DNA from: Marsupella aquatica
Taxonomy: Eukaryota; Marchantiophyta
DNA length: 64,000 nt
NCBI GenBank assembly: GCA_973895155.1
Contig: OZ316896.1
Location: 7,874,001-7,938,000, forward strand
Reading direction: 5' to 3'
Part shown: piece after piece, positions 1-10,641 of the stretch
Position numbering within the stretch: position 1 is the first letter of the stretch
Layout: every line of letters starts with the position of its first letter
The notes under the pieces: generated by a model
The model's database searches: none
Seen by the model: only the letters and a program-made list of their open reading frames with translations
Told to the model about the DNA's origin: nothing
Made by a program: the position numbers and the translations under genes

Positions 1-646
1 AAGAATCACTCAAATATATTTTTAGCCGAGGCCACAAGGGGGTCCCGATGACTTGCAAACCAAAGTCGGCATAGGGGAATGAATACTAGATTTAGGGGCT
101 GACCTTTCTTGCACCCATACCACTTTAGTTAGGCTCTAGGGAAGGGTACTTACCTTTGGTCAAAGGTGTAAGGCCATCAAGTTAAGAAAAGTAAATATAG
201 GGGGTAGTTTATTTAGGGTAGTAAAAATCTAACATTTCACTAACTCTGGAGATTCTTTTGTCCAAAGTTGAAGAATGAAATTTCCAAAACATTCATTTCA
301 AAAATCCAAAAACGTGACCTGAAATTTCCAAAACCCAAAATTGAAGTTTCCAAAAACATACTTTTAAATTTCCAAAACCTAGTCCATTGGATGAATTACG
401 AATTCAAAGGCAATGAAAAAAGTACTCCAAATGAATGACTAAAATTACTCTTTATAATAAATGGGGCACTAACGGTGGTGCCGTACATATATTTTGATAT
501 CCCTTCATGGGACTTCATAATTGTTGGGTTTTTTGCTAACTACAACATCGTCTTCCGCTAAAGTGACTACAAAGTTGACTAGACAACTACACATATTTGA
601 CTAGACAGCTACACTAATCATATCAAGAATATGTGTGAACTAACAA
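1..646. other. AT-rich intergenic sequence, no gene seen
   Basis: No reading frame longer than background is present. Around 250-390 the phrase 'tttccaaaa' recurs several times, giving a low-complexity stretch. I see no transposon end, RNA gene or recognisable coding sequence. Confidence 0.6.
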
Positions 647-660
647 ATGAAGGATAGCTT

Positions 661-768
661 CGTCACAGACACCTATTTCTCCTCCTTCCTAAACTCTATC
701 CATCTTCCAAACCTCGTCACAGACACCCATTTCTCCTCCTTCCTAAACTATGTCCATCTTCCAAAACC
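661..768 (+). repeat. Two-copy 54-base tandem duplication inside a short open frame
   Basis: The segment starting at 661 is repeated at 715 with a few substitutions, and 54 bases is exactly 18 codons. The surrounding 95-codon frame (647-934) therefore stays open and repeats an 18-residue serine, phenylalanine and leucine-rich block before a proline-rich tail. I recognise no family, and the frame may be open only by chance. Confidence 0.5.
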
Positions 769-1317
769 CCTGCCAAAGCCTCCCCTCTCCCCTCTGCATT
801 CCGCCATAGTCCAATTGTGTCCGCCTTCAAGCCAAAACGACTCCTCTTCTCCTCTCCTCTGCTATTGGGCCAAACCGAAAGGAATGATTCCAGGGTTGCG
901 CATGCCCGTCACCCCTCCCTCCAAATGGGGATAATTCTAATCTATATGAAACATATTCACTAAATTCTATCCGTAATCTGAAGTACTAAGTCCTGTCTAC
1001 TCTTTACTCCTGTGTTTATTCTACAGAATTTTGACGTTTGTCTGTGAACTGCGCTGACTACTTTCACAAACTCTCTAAAATTTGTGGCGAATAGCCCATG
1101 CGCAGCTCCTAGGCCTTTTGCACATTGATTAGTTTCATGCTCAGTGAAGTCTTCCTTACGAGACATCCACAATATGATCTCTATGTGCTAAGGAGTAAGT
1201 TCTGAAGTTGTCAATTGGAGAACATCATATTTGCACATTGGCCACGACGCAAAAAGAGAATTAGATTCCCCAAACCCCTGCAGTTGAGTGTATATTTGTT
1301 GATACTGTTTCCGGTCT

Positions 1318-2005
1318 TCAGCTAAATTCAGACTGGACCATTTTGGAGTGTTTCGCCACAAAATACACACGCACATCTCTTGCCAAGGCCAACTCCTGCA
1401 ACACTGGTTGAAGTTTGTTGCTTATAAACGTATCTGCAAGGAAACCATTATTATTGTCGTTGAAGCAATCACAAAACAACGTCGAGTGTTCGGGGTTAAA
1501 GAAACTTCTATGAGCTAAATCATCAAGAAGGATGGTGTTGCTGTCATTATAAGGTGCGCTTGTCCGATCTCCATATAAAACGAGGTCATCCTAAATATTT
1601 TTCAGTAATTTCACAAAGCAATTTTTCCCTTTGTTTCTTCCAGCCCCATAAAATATCCCAGTCGACAAGGCTTCCGCTTCAGTTCTCACAAAGACAAATT
1701 GATGCTTCTCGTTGGGAAACACTTTCTCCAAAATTTCATGCACATTATGATATACGGCACAGGCCCATATCCCCACATCAAATGTCTGAAGACACCATTC
1801 AACGAAGCACCGCATTCCCGGTCTTACATAGATGATTCTATTCTTTAGAAACAATGTCTCCCCGTTTTCAGTATTTATATCCCTAAGAGACTTTGCTCGC
1901 ACTCCCGATATTTGCACAATATGTAAGACGACATTCATGTCAAGTACAAGCAGTTTACGAAAATGGTGTTTAGTATAAAAGTTGCCATATCGTATGTTAC
2001 AATAT
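1318..2005 (-). pseudogene. FCP1/NIF-like (HAD-type) phosphatase-domain gene broken by an in-frame stop
   Basis: The minus-strand frame reads as the plant type of NLI-interacting-factor/FCP1 phosphatase domain. It opens with RKLLVLDMN, the HAD motif I position (D-x-N rather than the catalytic D-x-D). It continues with the family's FLKNRIIYVRPGM and FDVGIWACA stretches and, after an in-frame TAG (plus-strand cta at 1591-1593), with YNDSNTILLDD and FFNPEHSTLF, which match the C-terminal part of the same domain. Related proteins usually have tryptophan where the TAG lies, so a TGG to TAG change is likely. The frame ends with TGA at 1318-1320. A good acceptor site (ctctgcag) precedes 2005, so an upstream exon may exist. 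The missing second aspartate suggests little phosphatase activity even before the stop. The assignment rests on motif order only. Confidence 0.6.
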
Positions 2006-2135
2006 CTGCAGAGTGATGAAACAATAAATGAACATCAATATCGTAAAGTCAATGCAAGAGCGTAACATCAATTACGACGCATTGCAACGTATGGAAGTCT
2101 GACGATAACATATTCCACACGAGAATCGCGTAGAT

Positions 2136-4790
2136 CTAACTCAAATGGTGATGATAAAGGCTTAGAACAATATTCCTGCTTTCAGCATCCATGTCCTCGG
2201 CTTTGAAATCAATAGGCTTCTCCCTACTCCGGTAATCAGCAAATTTCATGACAAACACTCCGCAGTTGTAGTCATCGATTTGAAGAGGGATGTCTTTACA
2301 ACAATTTCTTGGCCATGACAAAGCATTCAGTTCCTTATGAGTTCTGAACATGGCTTCATCATCTAGATATCTTGCTAGGTTCTCAAGAACTTTAGGGTTA
2401 TCTCCGTGCAAAGAATCCAAATAGTCCAGTTTCCTAAGACCCATGTCGATGACGACCAGTGCCCAATGGTTATGTCCCTCATGAATAGGGACCATGACCA
2501 TCTCTACATCAGTTAAAAAGTACTCCAACTTTGAGGTCCAAGTTTGAACATTGTCATACTTGTATCCACCTCGAGCAAGTTCCGAATAGAACCAAGTATC
2601 AAAAATATGAACCTGCGAGAGGTCGGTACTCGCGGATTCTGCTCTCGAAGCAATCAGACCAAAATAAGCATTCAAAATTTCAGAAGTTATCCATCGCTTG
2701 GGACCTAGACATGCCATCTCGTGACGAGTTATGACGCATCCACTGATTTTCGACAAAACTAAATCCTGATCCATGTTATGGTTGAGGCAAAAGTCTATCA
2801 CCACATCATCGTTCAGGTGGAGAGAAGTGGGAAAGAGTGAATTGGCACCTGCCTCATTCGCAGGCTCCACTGCAAGTTCCACGACAACATTTTCGACATG
2901 TCCCATGACGAGCTTGACCTTGCATGGACCCTGATTTTCTGCCCAAGTGTGGGGAGAGGATGGATTGACAATGTTAATGGCCTCTTGAACTCCAGTGACA
3001 ACTCCAAGGTAATCGGAAGGATCCTCAGACACAACCGGTGCAATATCATTTACAATTGAGTCCACCTCGCCAAACGACCCCACACGAGGCTCGCATAGAG
3101 ATAGAGGTATCCCATCGTCATTGTGTTCTTCCTTCACAAGAGGTCCTTCGGAACTCCCTAAGTGGTGGATCGGTCTTTTCGCCTCACCAAATTCCCATGG
3201 ACGGCGAATCTGTTCCCCAACATTAATCATTCCAACACAAGGATCAGAAAATCTGTTATCGTCTTGATGGGAGATTGTTCCAGTGACATGATAGTGCCTC
3301 CCTTCCTTTGCGCCACTTGCATTAGAGTTTTGCGTTGAGCTGCCCTCCCCTCCTGGAAGTTTCCATAAGGATTTTGCAAATTGTGCGACACCCTCCAACA
3401 ACTTGACATTCTCCGCATAAGACGTGAGGTCCATCACATCCCCCCTTTCCGAACAAAACGAGAAACATTCCCTTTTCAGAAGCAGGGCATTCTTTAAAAC
3501 TTGCCCACCAGTAAAGAAGTCCAACACAATTTCCTCCTTCTCAAAAAATTGAAGAATGATTGCCTTGATAATTCTGCTGGGCTTAATGTTTGATGTAAAT
3601 GTTCTGCCACCGGGGGTTAGGAAAGGAATGAGTCTATACAAGCGATCTCCAAGAGCGGATTTTTGCTTTGCTGCAACCTCTTCCTTGGAAAGGCCAGCAT
3701 AATCTTCTTTGGCTGGTCTTGCCAGTTCAAGCTGATCCATGGATTCTGCCAAGAAATTACCTTGAAACCCTCTGAAATGTTTTTCCCAATCCGGTTCTTG
3801 TTCCTGGGAGACTCCAAGGAAAACAATGGACTCAATAATACCCGGCATGAAATGCGATGAGCGGACTTCTTTCGCACTCTTCCAATAGCTTCCATACTCC
3901 AGATGAGCATTATAACTGGAAGGTAGATCAGTGACAGCTTCAATAATTCTGGCCAGCAAGAGACCCGGGTGCACAAAAAACACGACAGTCACCAAGTCGT
4001 TGGCGGGGACATTCATGACAGTCTTCAAGAAATTCAGCAGCTCCAATTGTGTCCAGGTATTTTGAATTGAGTGTGTCATATTGACAATAGCAAGTGACGC
4101 ATTAATCCTCTCCCTACAACTCGTCGAATCAAAAGGAGGCTCCGCGGAAGCAAGAAGATTCCCAGAGTAAAATATTTGATATGGATCCATTCTCTCGCAA
4201 ATAGTTCCCCCAAATTTCTTTTGGTAAATATTCCGTAACCTATTCTTCAAAGGTTCCGGCATATCAGATTTTGTAGAGACCTTGACTAAACTCTTGAAAT
4301 AAGCATTGTCGACCATTGAGCAACATCGATCCAATTCTTCATTCGTGAAATTAAACTCGCGGACCACGTTTGACCAAACGGCCCCAACATTGAAAACACT
4401 TTCATAGGTCTCGCGGTAGAACCGCAAGATTGCACCTTTCAGCTTTTCAGTATACTTGGCTTTCATGGCAAGATTGGACATTGAAGGTATATCTGTCCTT
4501 GCATGTCTTCTCTTCATCAAGAGAACCTCTCCCAATTGAACTTTATTCAAGATAGAGGTAATGTCAGATTCTTGCGCCCCCTCAAATACCCTAAATGTCG
4601 TCCCAGTAAGTTGCTTTGCTTCCCTCTTCTTCCCAGTCATCTCTCCATTGTTGTCAGGTAAACTACCGGACAACCAACTATTGCAGACCGACATCCACAA
4701 CTTATAGAGGCTCTCCGATGCGAAAAGGATCCAGTTGTATTTGCTGATGCTACTCACTTTCAGTGTGACTTTGGCCAACCCTTCGTAATC
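2136..4790 (-). CDS. Exon 2 of composite gene: methyltransferase-like domain plus Ulp1/C48 protease
   Basis: This open exon has two recognisable parts. The N-terminal part follows the plan of a beta-class DNA amino-methyltransferase. It has a stretch near plus-strand 4070 where the DPPY catalytic motif should sit (here NMTH), then a TW..LELLNFLK helix, a GSYWKS segment, and the S-adenosylmethionine-binding motif I near 3501-3524 (VLDFFTGGQ, preceded by KPSRIIKAI). Both signature motifs are degenerate, so it is probably not an active methylase. The last 200 residues are an Ulp1-type cysteine protease with its triad visible: His in NHWALVV (codon 2466-2468), Asp in YLDSL (2415-2417) and Cys in DDYNCGVFVM (2262-2264). 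Such proteases cleave SUMO-like conjugates and are often carried by plant transposons. The exon starts at the acceptor gggtttcag before 4790. The methyltransferase call is fold-level inference; the protease call is firm. Confidence 0.65.
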   Translation of the reverse strand, partial: DYEGLAKVTLKVSSISKYNWILFASESLYKLWMSVCNSWLSGSLPDNNGEMTGKKREAKQLTGTTFRVFEGAQESDITSILNKVQLGEVLLMKRRHARTDIPSMSNLAMKAKYTEKLKGAILRFYRETYESVFNVGAVWSNVVREFNFTNEELDRCCSMVDNAYFKSLVKVSTKSDMPEPLKNRLRNIYQKKFGGTICERMDPYQIFYSGNLLASAEPPFDSTSCRERINASLAIVNMTHSIQNTWTQLELLNFLKTVMNVPANDLVTVVFFVHPGLLLARIIEAVTDLPSSYNAHLEYGSYWKSAKEVRSSHFMPGIIESIVFLGVSQEQEPDWEKHFRGFQGNFLAESMDQLELARPAKEDYAGLSKEEVAAKQKSALGDRLYRLIPFLTPGGRTFTSNIKPSRIIKAIILQFFEKEEIVLDFFTGGQVLKNALLLKRECFSFCSERGDVMDLTSYAENVKLLEGVAQFAKSLWKLPGGEGSSTQNSNASGAKEGRHYHVTGTISHQDDNRFSDPCVGMINVGEQIRRPWEFGEAKRPIHHLGSSEGPLVKEEHNDDGIPLSLCEPRVGSFGEVDSIVNDIAPVVSEDPSDYLGVVTGVQEAINIVNPSSPHTWAENQGPCKVKLVMGHVENVVVELAVEPANEAGANSLFPTSLHLNDDVVIDFCLNHNMDQDLVLSKISGCVITRHEMACLGPKRWITSEILNAYFGLIASRAESASTDLSQVHIFDTWFYSELARGGYKYDNVQTWTSKLEYFLTDVEMVMVPIHEGHNHWALVVIDMGLRKLDYLDSLHGDNPKVLENLARYLDDEAMFRTHKELNALSWPRNCCKDIPLQIDDYNCGVFVMKFADYRSREKPIDFKAEDMDAESRNIVLSLYHHHLS

Positions 4791-4926
4791 CTGAAACCCA
4801 ACAACAAACGGTAAGAACAACACAGTAAACCAAACCTTTGGAGAAGGTATCTTAGAGCCAAGCCTCGGATTCTACACGAGGCTCGTGTGGACCACAAAAG
4901 AAACTATGGTGTCAAAAAGAACGGAC
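4791..4926 (-). other. Predicted 136-base spliceosomal intron
   Basis: In minus-strand reading the donor is TTCCAG|GTCCGT and the acceptor is TTGTTGGGTTTCAG|GATTAC. Removing it joins ...QEFQ to DYEGLAKV in phase 0 and links the ParB-like exon to the methyltransferase/Ulp1 exon. The intron contains one of the 19-base palindromes of this region (4872-4890). Confidence 0.65.
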
Positions 4927-7017
4927 CTGGAATTCCTGGGATTTTTGCCCTGACGGCACTGGCCGCACTGGTCGATTCATTTCTGAATATTCCATTCTTG
5001 CATGCCTGACCTGGTCGATGAATGGTGACGAGAACGATGTGCTTCAGCTTGCAAGTTGTTTGCATGTGAAATCTCAACCAACACCTTAACAGGTGTCGAC
5101 CCCTTGAGAATTCTTGCACAACGGAATTTGAGAAGGTTGGCAGTTTCAACCAGAGATGGCTGTGTCCGAGAACTCCGAATGATTTTCCTCGAGGCCATAG
5201 TCGAGTGTTCACCACTTATTGCAAAATATTGATACTCAGATAATTGTTTAGAATCAAAATCTCTGACGGAAAGATCGATAAGACTGTAAACACCATTAAT
5301 CATCTTGTAAGGCACCATATCTGCAGGCAAAGGTTCATGGCCGGCATTTGAAATCATCAACTGAACAAGATGGTTGACATGGTCTTTGTTGAGTAATCGC
5401 TCATTCATTTTTGCCGGCGGAGGATAGATATTCATCAAAGGAACAAGGAAAAATTTTGATAGCCCAAAAGAATACCAGCATCGGTTTTGCTGCAAAGTCT
5501 TTTCTGCCCTCTCAAGTCTGGCTCGATCAACGATTACTTTAGAACTCGAGTCAACATTCATCTCTCCCATGTCATCCACGATATCCATCTCAATCATCTC
5601 CACTTTCTTATGTTGTTTCTTCGGGATTGGGACATCGGTTTCTAGTGCCTCTTCCATTCGCTCAGTCTCTCTTTTGCGGCCCCTTCCACGCTTGGACTTC
5701 TCCGATCTTGTCACCCCATGGTCTGTGGATACGTCTTGCACTTGAGTATTGACCTTTTGAGATTTTGAGGGCACCTTTTGTTTCACGACAACGGAAGGTG
5801 TTGCAGTGGAAGCCTTACGAGACAAATCCTTCTTAACGACACCTTTTGATACGGGTTTTGCTATCTCTTCCACAACTGCCTGCTTCTTTTGAGCCTTCTT
5901 CCTGACAGCCTTCTTTTGTTCTGGCATGTCGGCCGCCTTAATCTTCTTCTGTGGTTGTTTGGACTTTGAAATCTGTGGCCCTTTCACCTCAGTAGAGCTA
6001 GTGCGGATTTTTGCCTGAGGGACATTGGCTTTCCCAACCTTCTCTAGAAGAGCGATCTTTGAAGACAATCTCTTCTTCTTGGAAGGAGGAGCGTCTTCTT
6101 CCATTCGCTTTCTTTTCTTTTTCTTCTGCACCTCCATCTCAGTCTCAAAGTCCTTTTTCTCTTCAGCCTCTGAGCCTCCCACTTCCATGAGTTCTTCATC
6201 CATGACTTGGATCTCATCTTCAAAGATCTCCTCTGTTCCAACCAACTCAAGACTCAAAGAGTCATTGAGAACAATGCTCGGTTCATCTGATGTACCCTGT
6301 GAACTTGACAACAATCCAGGTTCCTGTACAACTTTGCTTGCTTTGAGATTTGGGCCACCACCATGACGTCCGTGCCTTTTCTGATTCAAATTGAAGGCCT
6401 TCACTACAGGATGGGTCGCAACCCAACGTTTAGTCCTTTCCTCGTCAACTGGATCTGGGAAAGCAATTTCCGGAATGATCTTGATCTCTTGCCGGAGTTC
6501 ATATTCCGGAAAAGATAGAGACATGACGTAAACAACATGCCTGGTTGCAGAAAGGTGAGATTGATAATCTTCGAAGAACAAAAAACTAACCCTTCCCAGC
6601 CCTGAAACAATATCCTTAGTAGTGAGAACATTATCTGGATCCATGAAACGATGAGTGGATGGATCAAAAATTCCTAAGGACATTATGTTCATTGTCGCAT
6701 CATTTGACTCAAGATAATGTGCGCAACAATATTGTTCAACGACAAGAGAGAACTCTCTATATCCACAATTAATGCGGTCCTCCACCGTCACTGTCAGAAA
6801 GACCTTCCCCTTCTGGTGCTCTGGTGCTTTTGAAATCCTACAATCAGCAAGCACACCCAAGTACTTCCAAAACCTTTTGGGCTTGGCAATAACAATCCCC
6901 CACAACCAACACCTCCAAGCGTCACCCTCCATACGCATTTCAAAAGACCATGAATTGACGATTGGATTTTGGGGGCTAACAGTGCTTGGACTTAGCGGCT
7001 GCGGTAGGCGCGGGTGG
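4927..7017 (-). pseudogene. Exon 1 of composite gene: N-terminal domain, K-rich linker, ParB-like domain (frameshifted)
   Basis: The first 200 residues (from about 7017 to 6390) look globular and resemble nothing I can name. A long linker follows, very rich in lysine, glutamate and serine with several nuclear-localisation-like clusters (KKKKRKR, SKKKRLSSK). The last 150 residues resemble a ParB/sulfiredoxin-type domain: a paired-helix stretch, then YQYFAISGEHSTMA, matching the family's G-E/Q-H-R/S signature. Near 5020-5035 the frame shifts. After EISHANNLQAE the sense continues in another frame as SPFIDQVRHARMEYSEM, which runs to the intron donor. The unshifted frame stops at 4977. The exon probably begins at 7017, after the acceptor tgtttgtttcag, with an earlier exon not identified; an internal ATG lies at 6938. 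ParB plus methyltransferase is a common pairing in phages, which supports reading both exons as one gene. Confidence 0.55.
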
Positions 7018-7284
7018 CTGAAACAAACATACAGGAATCCTAGGAAAGAACCAATACGGAAGATTTAGAACAAAGTCCAAGATGTCAAAACAAATGCCGA
7101 GATTTTATTATTCACAAAAATGGACAATCCGTCCAGAAAACAACTCATTCGACCAAAATGGACTTTGCCCGCTCGACTACCATCTTCTAAAGTTGGGGCA
7201 CATATTCATCTGGGTGCCTCAAACTCCAACTAAACAACTCGTCTAGTACTAAGTCTTGACAAATGAGTTCTAGGGAAATGTCTC

Positions 7285-7848
7285 CTAGGCTGCTTCCTTC
7301 TTTAGCCTCTTGATAGTCTGGAGGTGGCCTTCCTCCTGGGCCGTCATGATAATCAGCTTCTTTGTGAGTGTCTGTATCTGACTCTCACAGAGCTCATCAA
7401 GCTTGGCGGCCTCCTTCATCACTAGGCACAACTCCTGACATGTATGAAGATGGTTCCGCTGAGCTCGAAAATATCTTCCAGCATAATCCTTTCTAATCAA
7501 ACTAATCTCTTCATCTTTCTCCTTCACAGTTTCTCGTAGGGTCTCAAGTTCCTCGAGGACATCCTTAGTCATTTGGGACTCCTTCTCATGTTTATCTTTG
7601 ATCGATTTCAAATGTTTCAAGGCATTGTTGATTTGGCCTTCAAGGTGACAAATGAGCCTCAGGTGAGTAACATGCTCTACATGAGAGTCGCGTGAAAGCA
7701 AATGGAAATGATATTTACTCCAACGCATTTTCATACGGAAGCACTGATGGGATGAGGATCTCCCGGGATCTACACGAGAGTCGTGTGAAGATAGAGATAA
7801 AAAATGTCTAAAACTGATTCGGAGAAAAAGACTGAGGGTTACCTTCAA
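7285..7848 (-). CDS. Hypothetical coiled-coil protein, 187 codons
   Basis: The C-terminal 130 residues are a clear heptad-type coiled coil rich in K, E and L (for example LEELETLRETVKEKDEEI). The N-terminal 60 residues are unlike this and overlap two of the 19-base palindromes, so the true start is probably further in, near 7660. It resembles the coiled-coil tails of the gag-like proteins in elements A-C later in the window and may be a fragment of such an element. It lies on the same strand as the composite gene, 270 bases upstream. No function can be given. Confidence 0.35.
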   Translation of the reverse strand: MKVTLSLFLRISFRHFLSLSSHDSRVDPGRSSSHQCFRMKMRWSKYHFHLLSRDSHVEHVTHLRLICHLEGQINNALKHLKSIKDKHEKESQMTKDVLEELETLRETVKEKDEEISLIRKDYAGRYFRAQRNHLHTCQELCLVMKEAAKLDELCESQIQTLTKKLIIMTAQEEGHLQTIKRLKKEAA

Positions 7849-7977
7849 GCATGATCTATGCGTTCACGACATAGTACTGGAGCTCATCTACACGAGTCTC
7901 GTGTAGAAAACTTAGTACTGGGTATCGCATAACACAAATAAATCTAATAGGATAATCTCTACACGAGACTCGTGTGG
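7677..7977. repeat. Cluster of four 19-base imperfect palindromes
   Basis: Copies lie at 7677-7695, 7770-7788, 7888-7906 and 7959-7977. The best is a perfect palindrome of CTACACGAG and CTCGTGTAG around one central base. Further copies with one to several mismatches are at 2115-2133, 3080-3098 (inside the Ulp1 exon), 4872-4890 (inside the intron), 8337-8355, 10539-10557 and 10608-10626. Each could fold into a hairpin in DNA or RNA. All ten are in the plant part left of the bacterial block. Confidence 0.7.
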
Positions 7978-7988
7978 AAGGAACCGCT

Positions 7989-8284
7989 CTCGGGGCTTTC
8001 ACTTCCACACAAATGGCACATCACGTGCGACGAAGTATAGGGTCAATTTATTGGTTTGAAAGGAAGACTTCAGAATTTTTGTAGAAGAACAATAGGGTCC
8101 TTTAAATTCAATTTTGAGACTTATAAGAACATTAGGGTCTTTTAAACCAAATTTTGGAATATTCCAAGAATATTCCAACTTTATAGGGGTTGAAAAATAC
8201 ATTTTTTTTCTTACATTTTAGGGGGTCTGAGACCTAAAAACGTCGCAGGGGATGGGGAGACATCCATATAGTGAGACCCCTGAG
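7989..8284. mobile_element. hAT-like MITE, family 1, copy 1
   Basis: This 296-base element has inverted ends CTCGGGG...CCCCTGAG, extending as imperfect 15-base inverted repeats. It is flanked by a perfect 8-base target duplication gaaccgct (7981-7988 and 8285-8292). Two close relatives occur at 37193-37489 and 48563-48861. It has no coding capacity. Eight-base duplications are typical of hAT transposases, which would have to act from elsewhere. Confidence 0.9.
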
Positions 8285-8292
8285 GAACCGCT

Positions 8293-9010
8293 GAAATTTG
8301 AAATAAAAACAAACAACGAAAAGAAAAACTAAAGATCTACACAACTGTCATGTGGAAATACCTTCAACTCTGGTGAAAGCTGCGACCGACATCTCCCAGA
8401 CCTCCGATTCGGATAGATTCGCCATGAAACCTCTTCGCACGTGTGAAACAATTCGCAAAATATGGACGGATTTGAGCAGAACTCAAAGGTAGAGACGAAT
8501 GAGTGAAAGGGCGGAGAATGAGCGAGAGGGCAAAGATGAAGGAATGAGTGAATGAGCAAATCTCCTTGAAATATATAACTAACACGAGGAATAGGCAAGC
8601 GTGAAAATGGGCAAGCGTGAAGCGTGAAGACATCATTAAGAGCACCGCCAAAATATCAACGAATCTTACCAGCCGACAATCGTGCAGAGCTATCAGCCTG
8701 TCACATTCGAGCAAATGTGCTTATTCTTTTGTCATTATGTGTTGTCATTATCTGACATGATTAATTGCGCCGCCAAAATATCAGAAAATCCTATCATTTT
8801 CGTCCATTATATTCGGGATTATGTTCGGGATTTCTATCTGGGAATGGTATTTATCGATTAGTCGTCCTGATTCTCTAGTCATTCTCTCGCCAGAGGTGAA
8901 TGGTTCCAAGGACAAGTTCTGGCACGGGTGGTTCAGAGGACAGGTTTTGGCACGGGTTTGAGTCCAAGGACTGCTTCTAGGCGCCCAATTGGTACGTCCC
9001 TTCTGGGATT
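8293..9010. other. Non-coding stretch, no gene seen
   Basis: Only one palindrome copy (8337-8355) is recognisable. Minus-strand frames of 77-116 codons exist but show no domain or conserved pattern. Confidence 0.5.
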
Positions 9011-9077
9011 CCATTCCTGTGACTGTCTCATTCCTGTGACTGTCTCATTCCTGTCAGTGTCTCATTCCTGTCACTCT
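9011..9077 (+). repeat. 17-base minisatellite, about four copies
   Basis: The unit CTCATTCCTGTGACTGT is repeated with small changes at roughly 9011, 9027, 9044 and 9061. It has no coding content. Confidence 0.85.
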
Positions 9078-9211
9078 TGGAGAATGTTTTTTTAGGACAA
9101 TTATCTGTACCTCATTTCTTTCAAAAGTTCTACTAAATAGGGGTACTATTATAGGATATTTAGCATTTCAAGAGGAATTAGACCTCATTTCTTCCTTAAC
9201 TGCCCTAATTT

Positions 9212-10640
9212 TAGTGTAGTATCACACTAGGGACATAAATAAACATTTAAGATCCAAAACTCGGTATTCGTTCCCATGGAAGAACATGTAAGGAATGATT
9301 TTCTATGATTTAGCACTTTTGAATGACTTAAGTAACAAAAACACAAAGGTGAGCCTTTTACTATGGTTGCTCAACAAGGCATAGTTTTGAATGTTTGCTT
9401 AACATTGTAAATAAAATTAACAAATGGAAACAATTAACAAAACACAATGAAAATCTTGAGGTATGGTGAGGGAGTTAGGAAACAACCAAGGTGACTCCTC
9501 AACATAACTTCATTTGATATGATTTAGGTGGTATATCCGCAAGAACATTTCTGGAAAGGATTACGGTACTAGGATGATTACTAAAATGCTGTCAACATGT
9601 CTCAACTTTTCCTTCCAGGTACAGAGTGGAGACTAGTAATCAATCACTTCTGTATCCAATCGGTACTTTGTGTCACAAATAAGAGATACCATCATGATCA
9701 AATTTGAAGCCATAAGTACTTGGTAAGCAACAATCTTTGCATCCCGTGCACAAGCAATGTCACGTCAAAAACTATGCATCAAGAACTAAGGAATATGTGA
9801 AACATCACCAACAAGGAATCTATTTCCACATACTCAAAAGATTTAACAATCACAATAATTTTACTTCGAGGGTCTAAACTTCTCATTCATTTAGACTTGA
9901 AGGGGGAAGAATTTCTTTATATTAAGTACTCATATGCAATGGAGTGCTTGCTACAAATGGAGGTAACAAAGTTGCAATCTTGCAACTGAGCGCTCATGAA
10001 ATTTCTTCACACTTGAAATGACATGAGAACTACTACTTATATGCTAGGAGGAACTAAAAGGAAAAGAGATAATGAAAGGACATGCCCTTTCTTATCTCAA
10101 GGGTCATGGGTAAAAGTAAAAGTAACAAAAGTGTACTACAGGAGTACCTAAGGTTCAGTGGAATGTTCCTGGGATGAAAAGCTAACTAAAAGATATTTCA
10201 GGTGTTAACTATTGTAAAAGTGGAATTATGGTAAAACTAATGAATATGGGTTTTGTCCAAATTTTAGTTTCTAAACTAAAAGTCATAAAAAAGTGAGACT
10301 TTGCTGAAGTGGTCTCTGATGTATATTATTTATGCTGGCAAAATATGAGACTTTTCTGAGGTGCCTAAGGAAAATCTTGAGAAATCTTGAAAGTAAATCA
10401 AAAACCGCAGAATGGGAAAAGAGAGTGAGGAGTTCCCTATTTGGACAAGACCAAGAAACGGCCAAAGCGTGCGAATCACGGGTCTACGGCCATGTCGCTT
10501 TCAGTAGACCCTAGCCTAGAGACCAGAGCGAGGCCGCTCTATGCAACCCTCGTGCAGATCCAAATGGTCTACCTAAACATTCCTTGGTAAGGCAAAACAA
10601 AGAGGCCCTACGCGAGCATCGTGCAGAAACAAACACTCCA
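9212..10640. repeat. Decayed dispersed repeat, copy D1
   Basis: Stretches of this segment are clearly similar to 52387-54047. The words aactcggtattcgttccc (near 9257 and 52440) and caattaacaaaacacaa (near 9430 and 52636) are shared, with further collinear similarity in between (for example around 9485 and 52690). It is non-coding and about as long as a solo LTR, but I could not find a target duplication. The class is unknown. Confidence 0.5.
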
Positions 10641-10641
10641 T

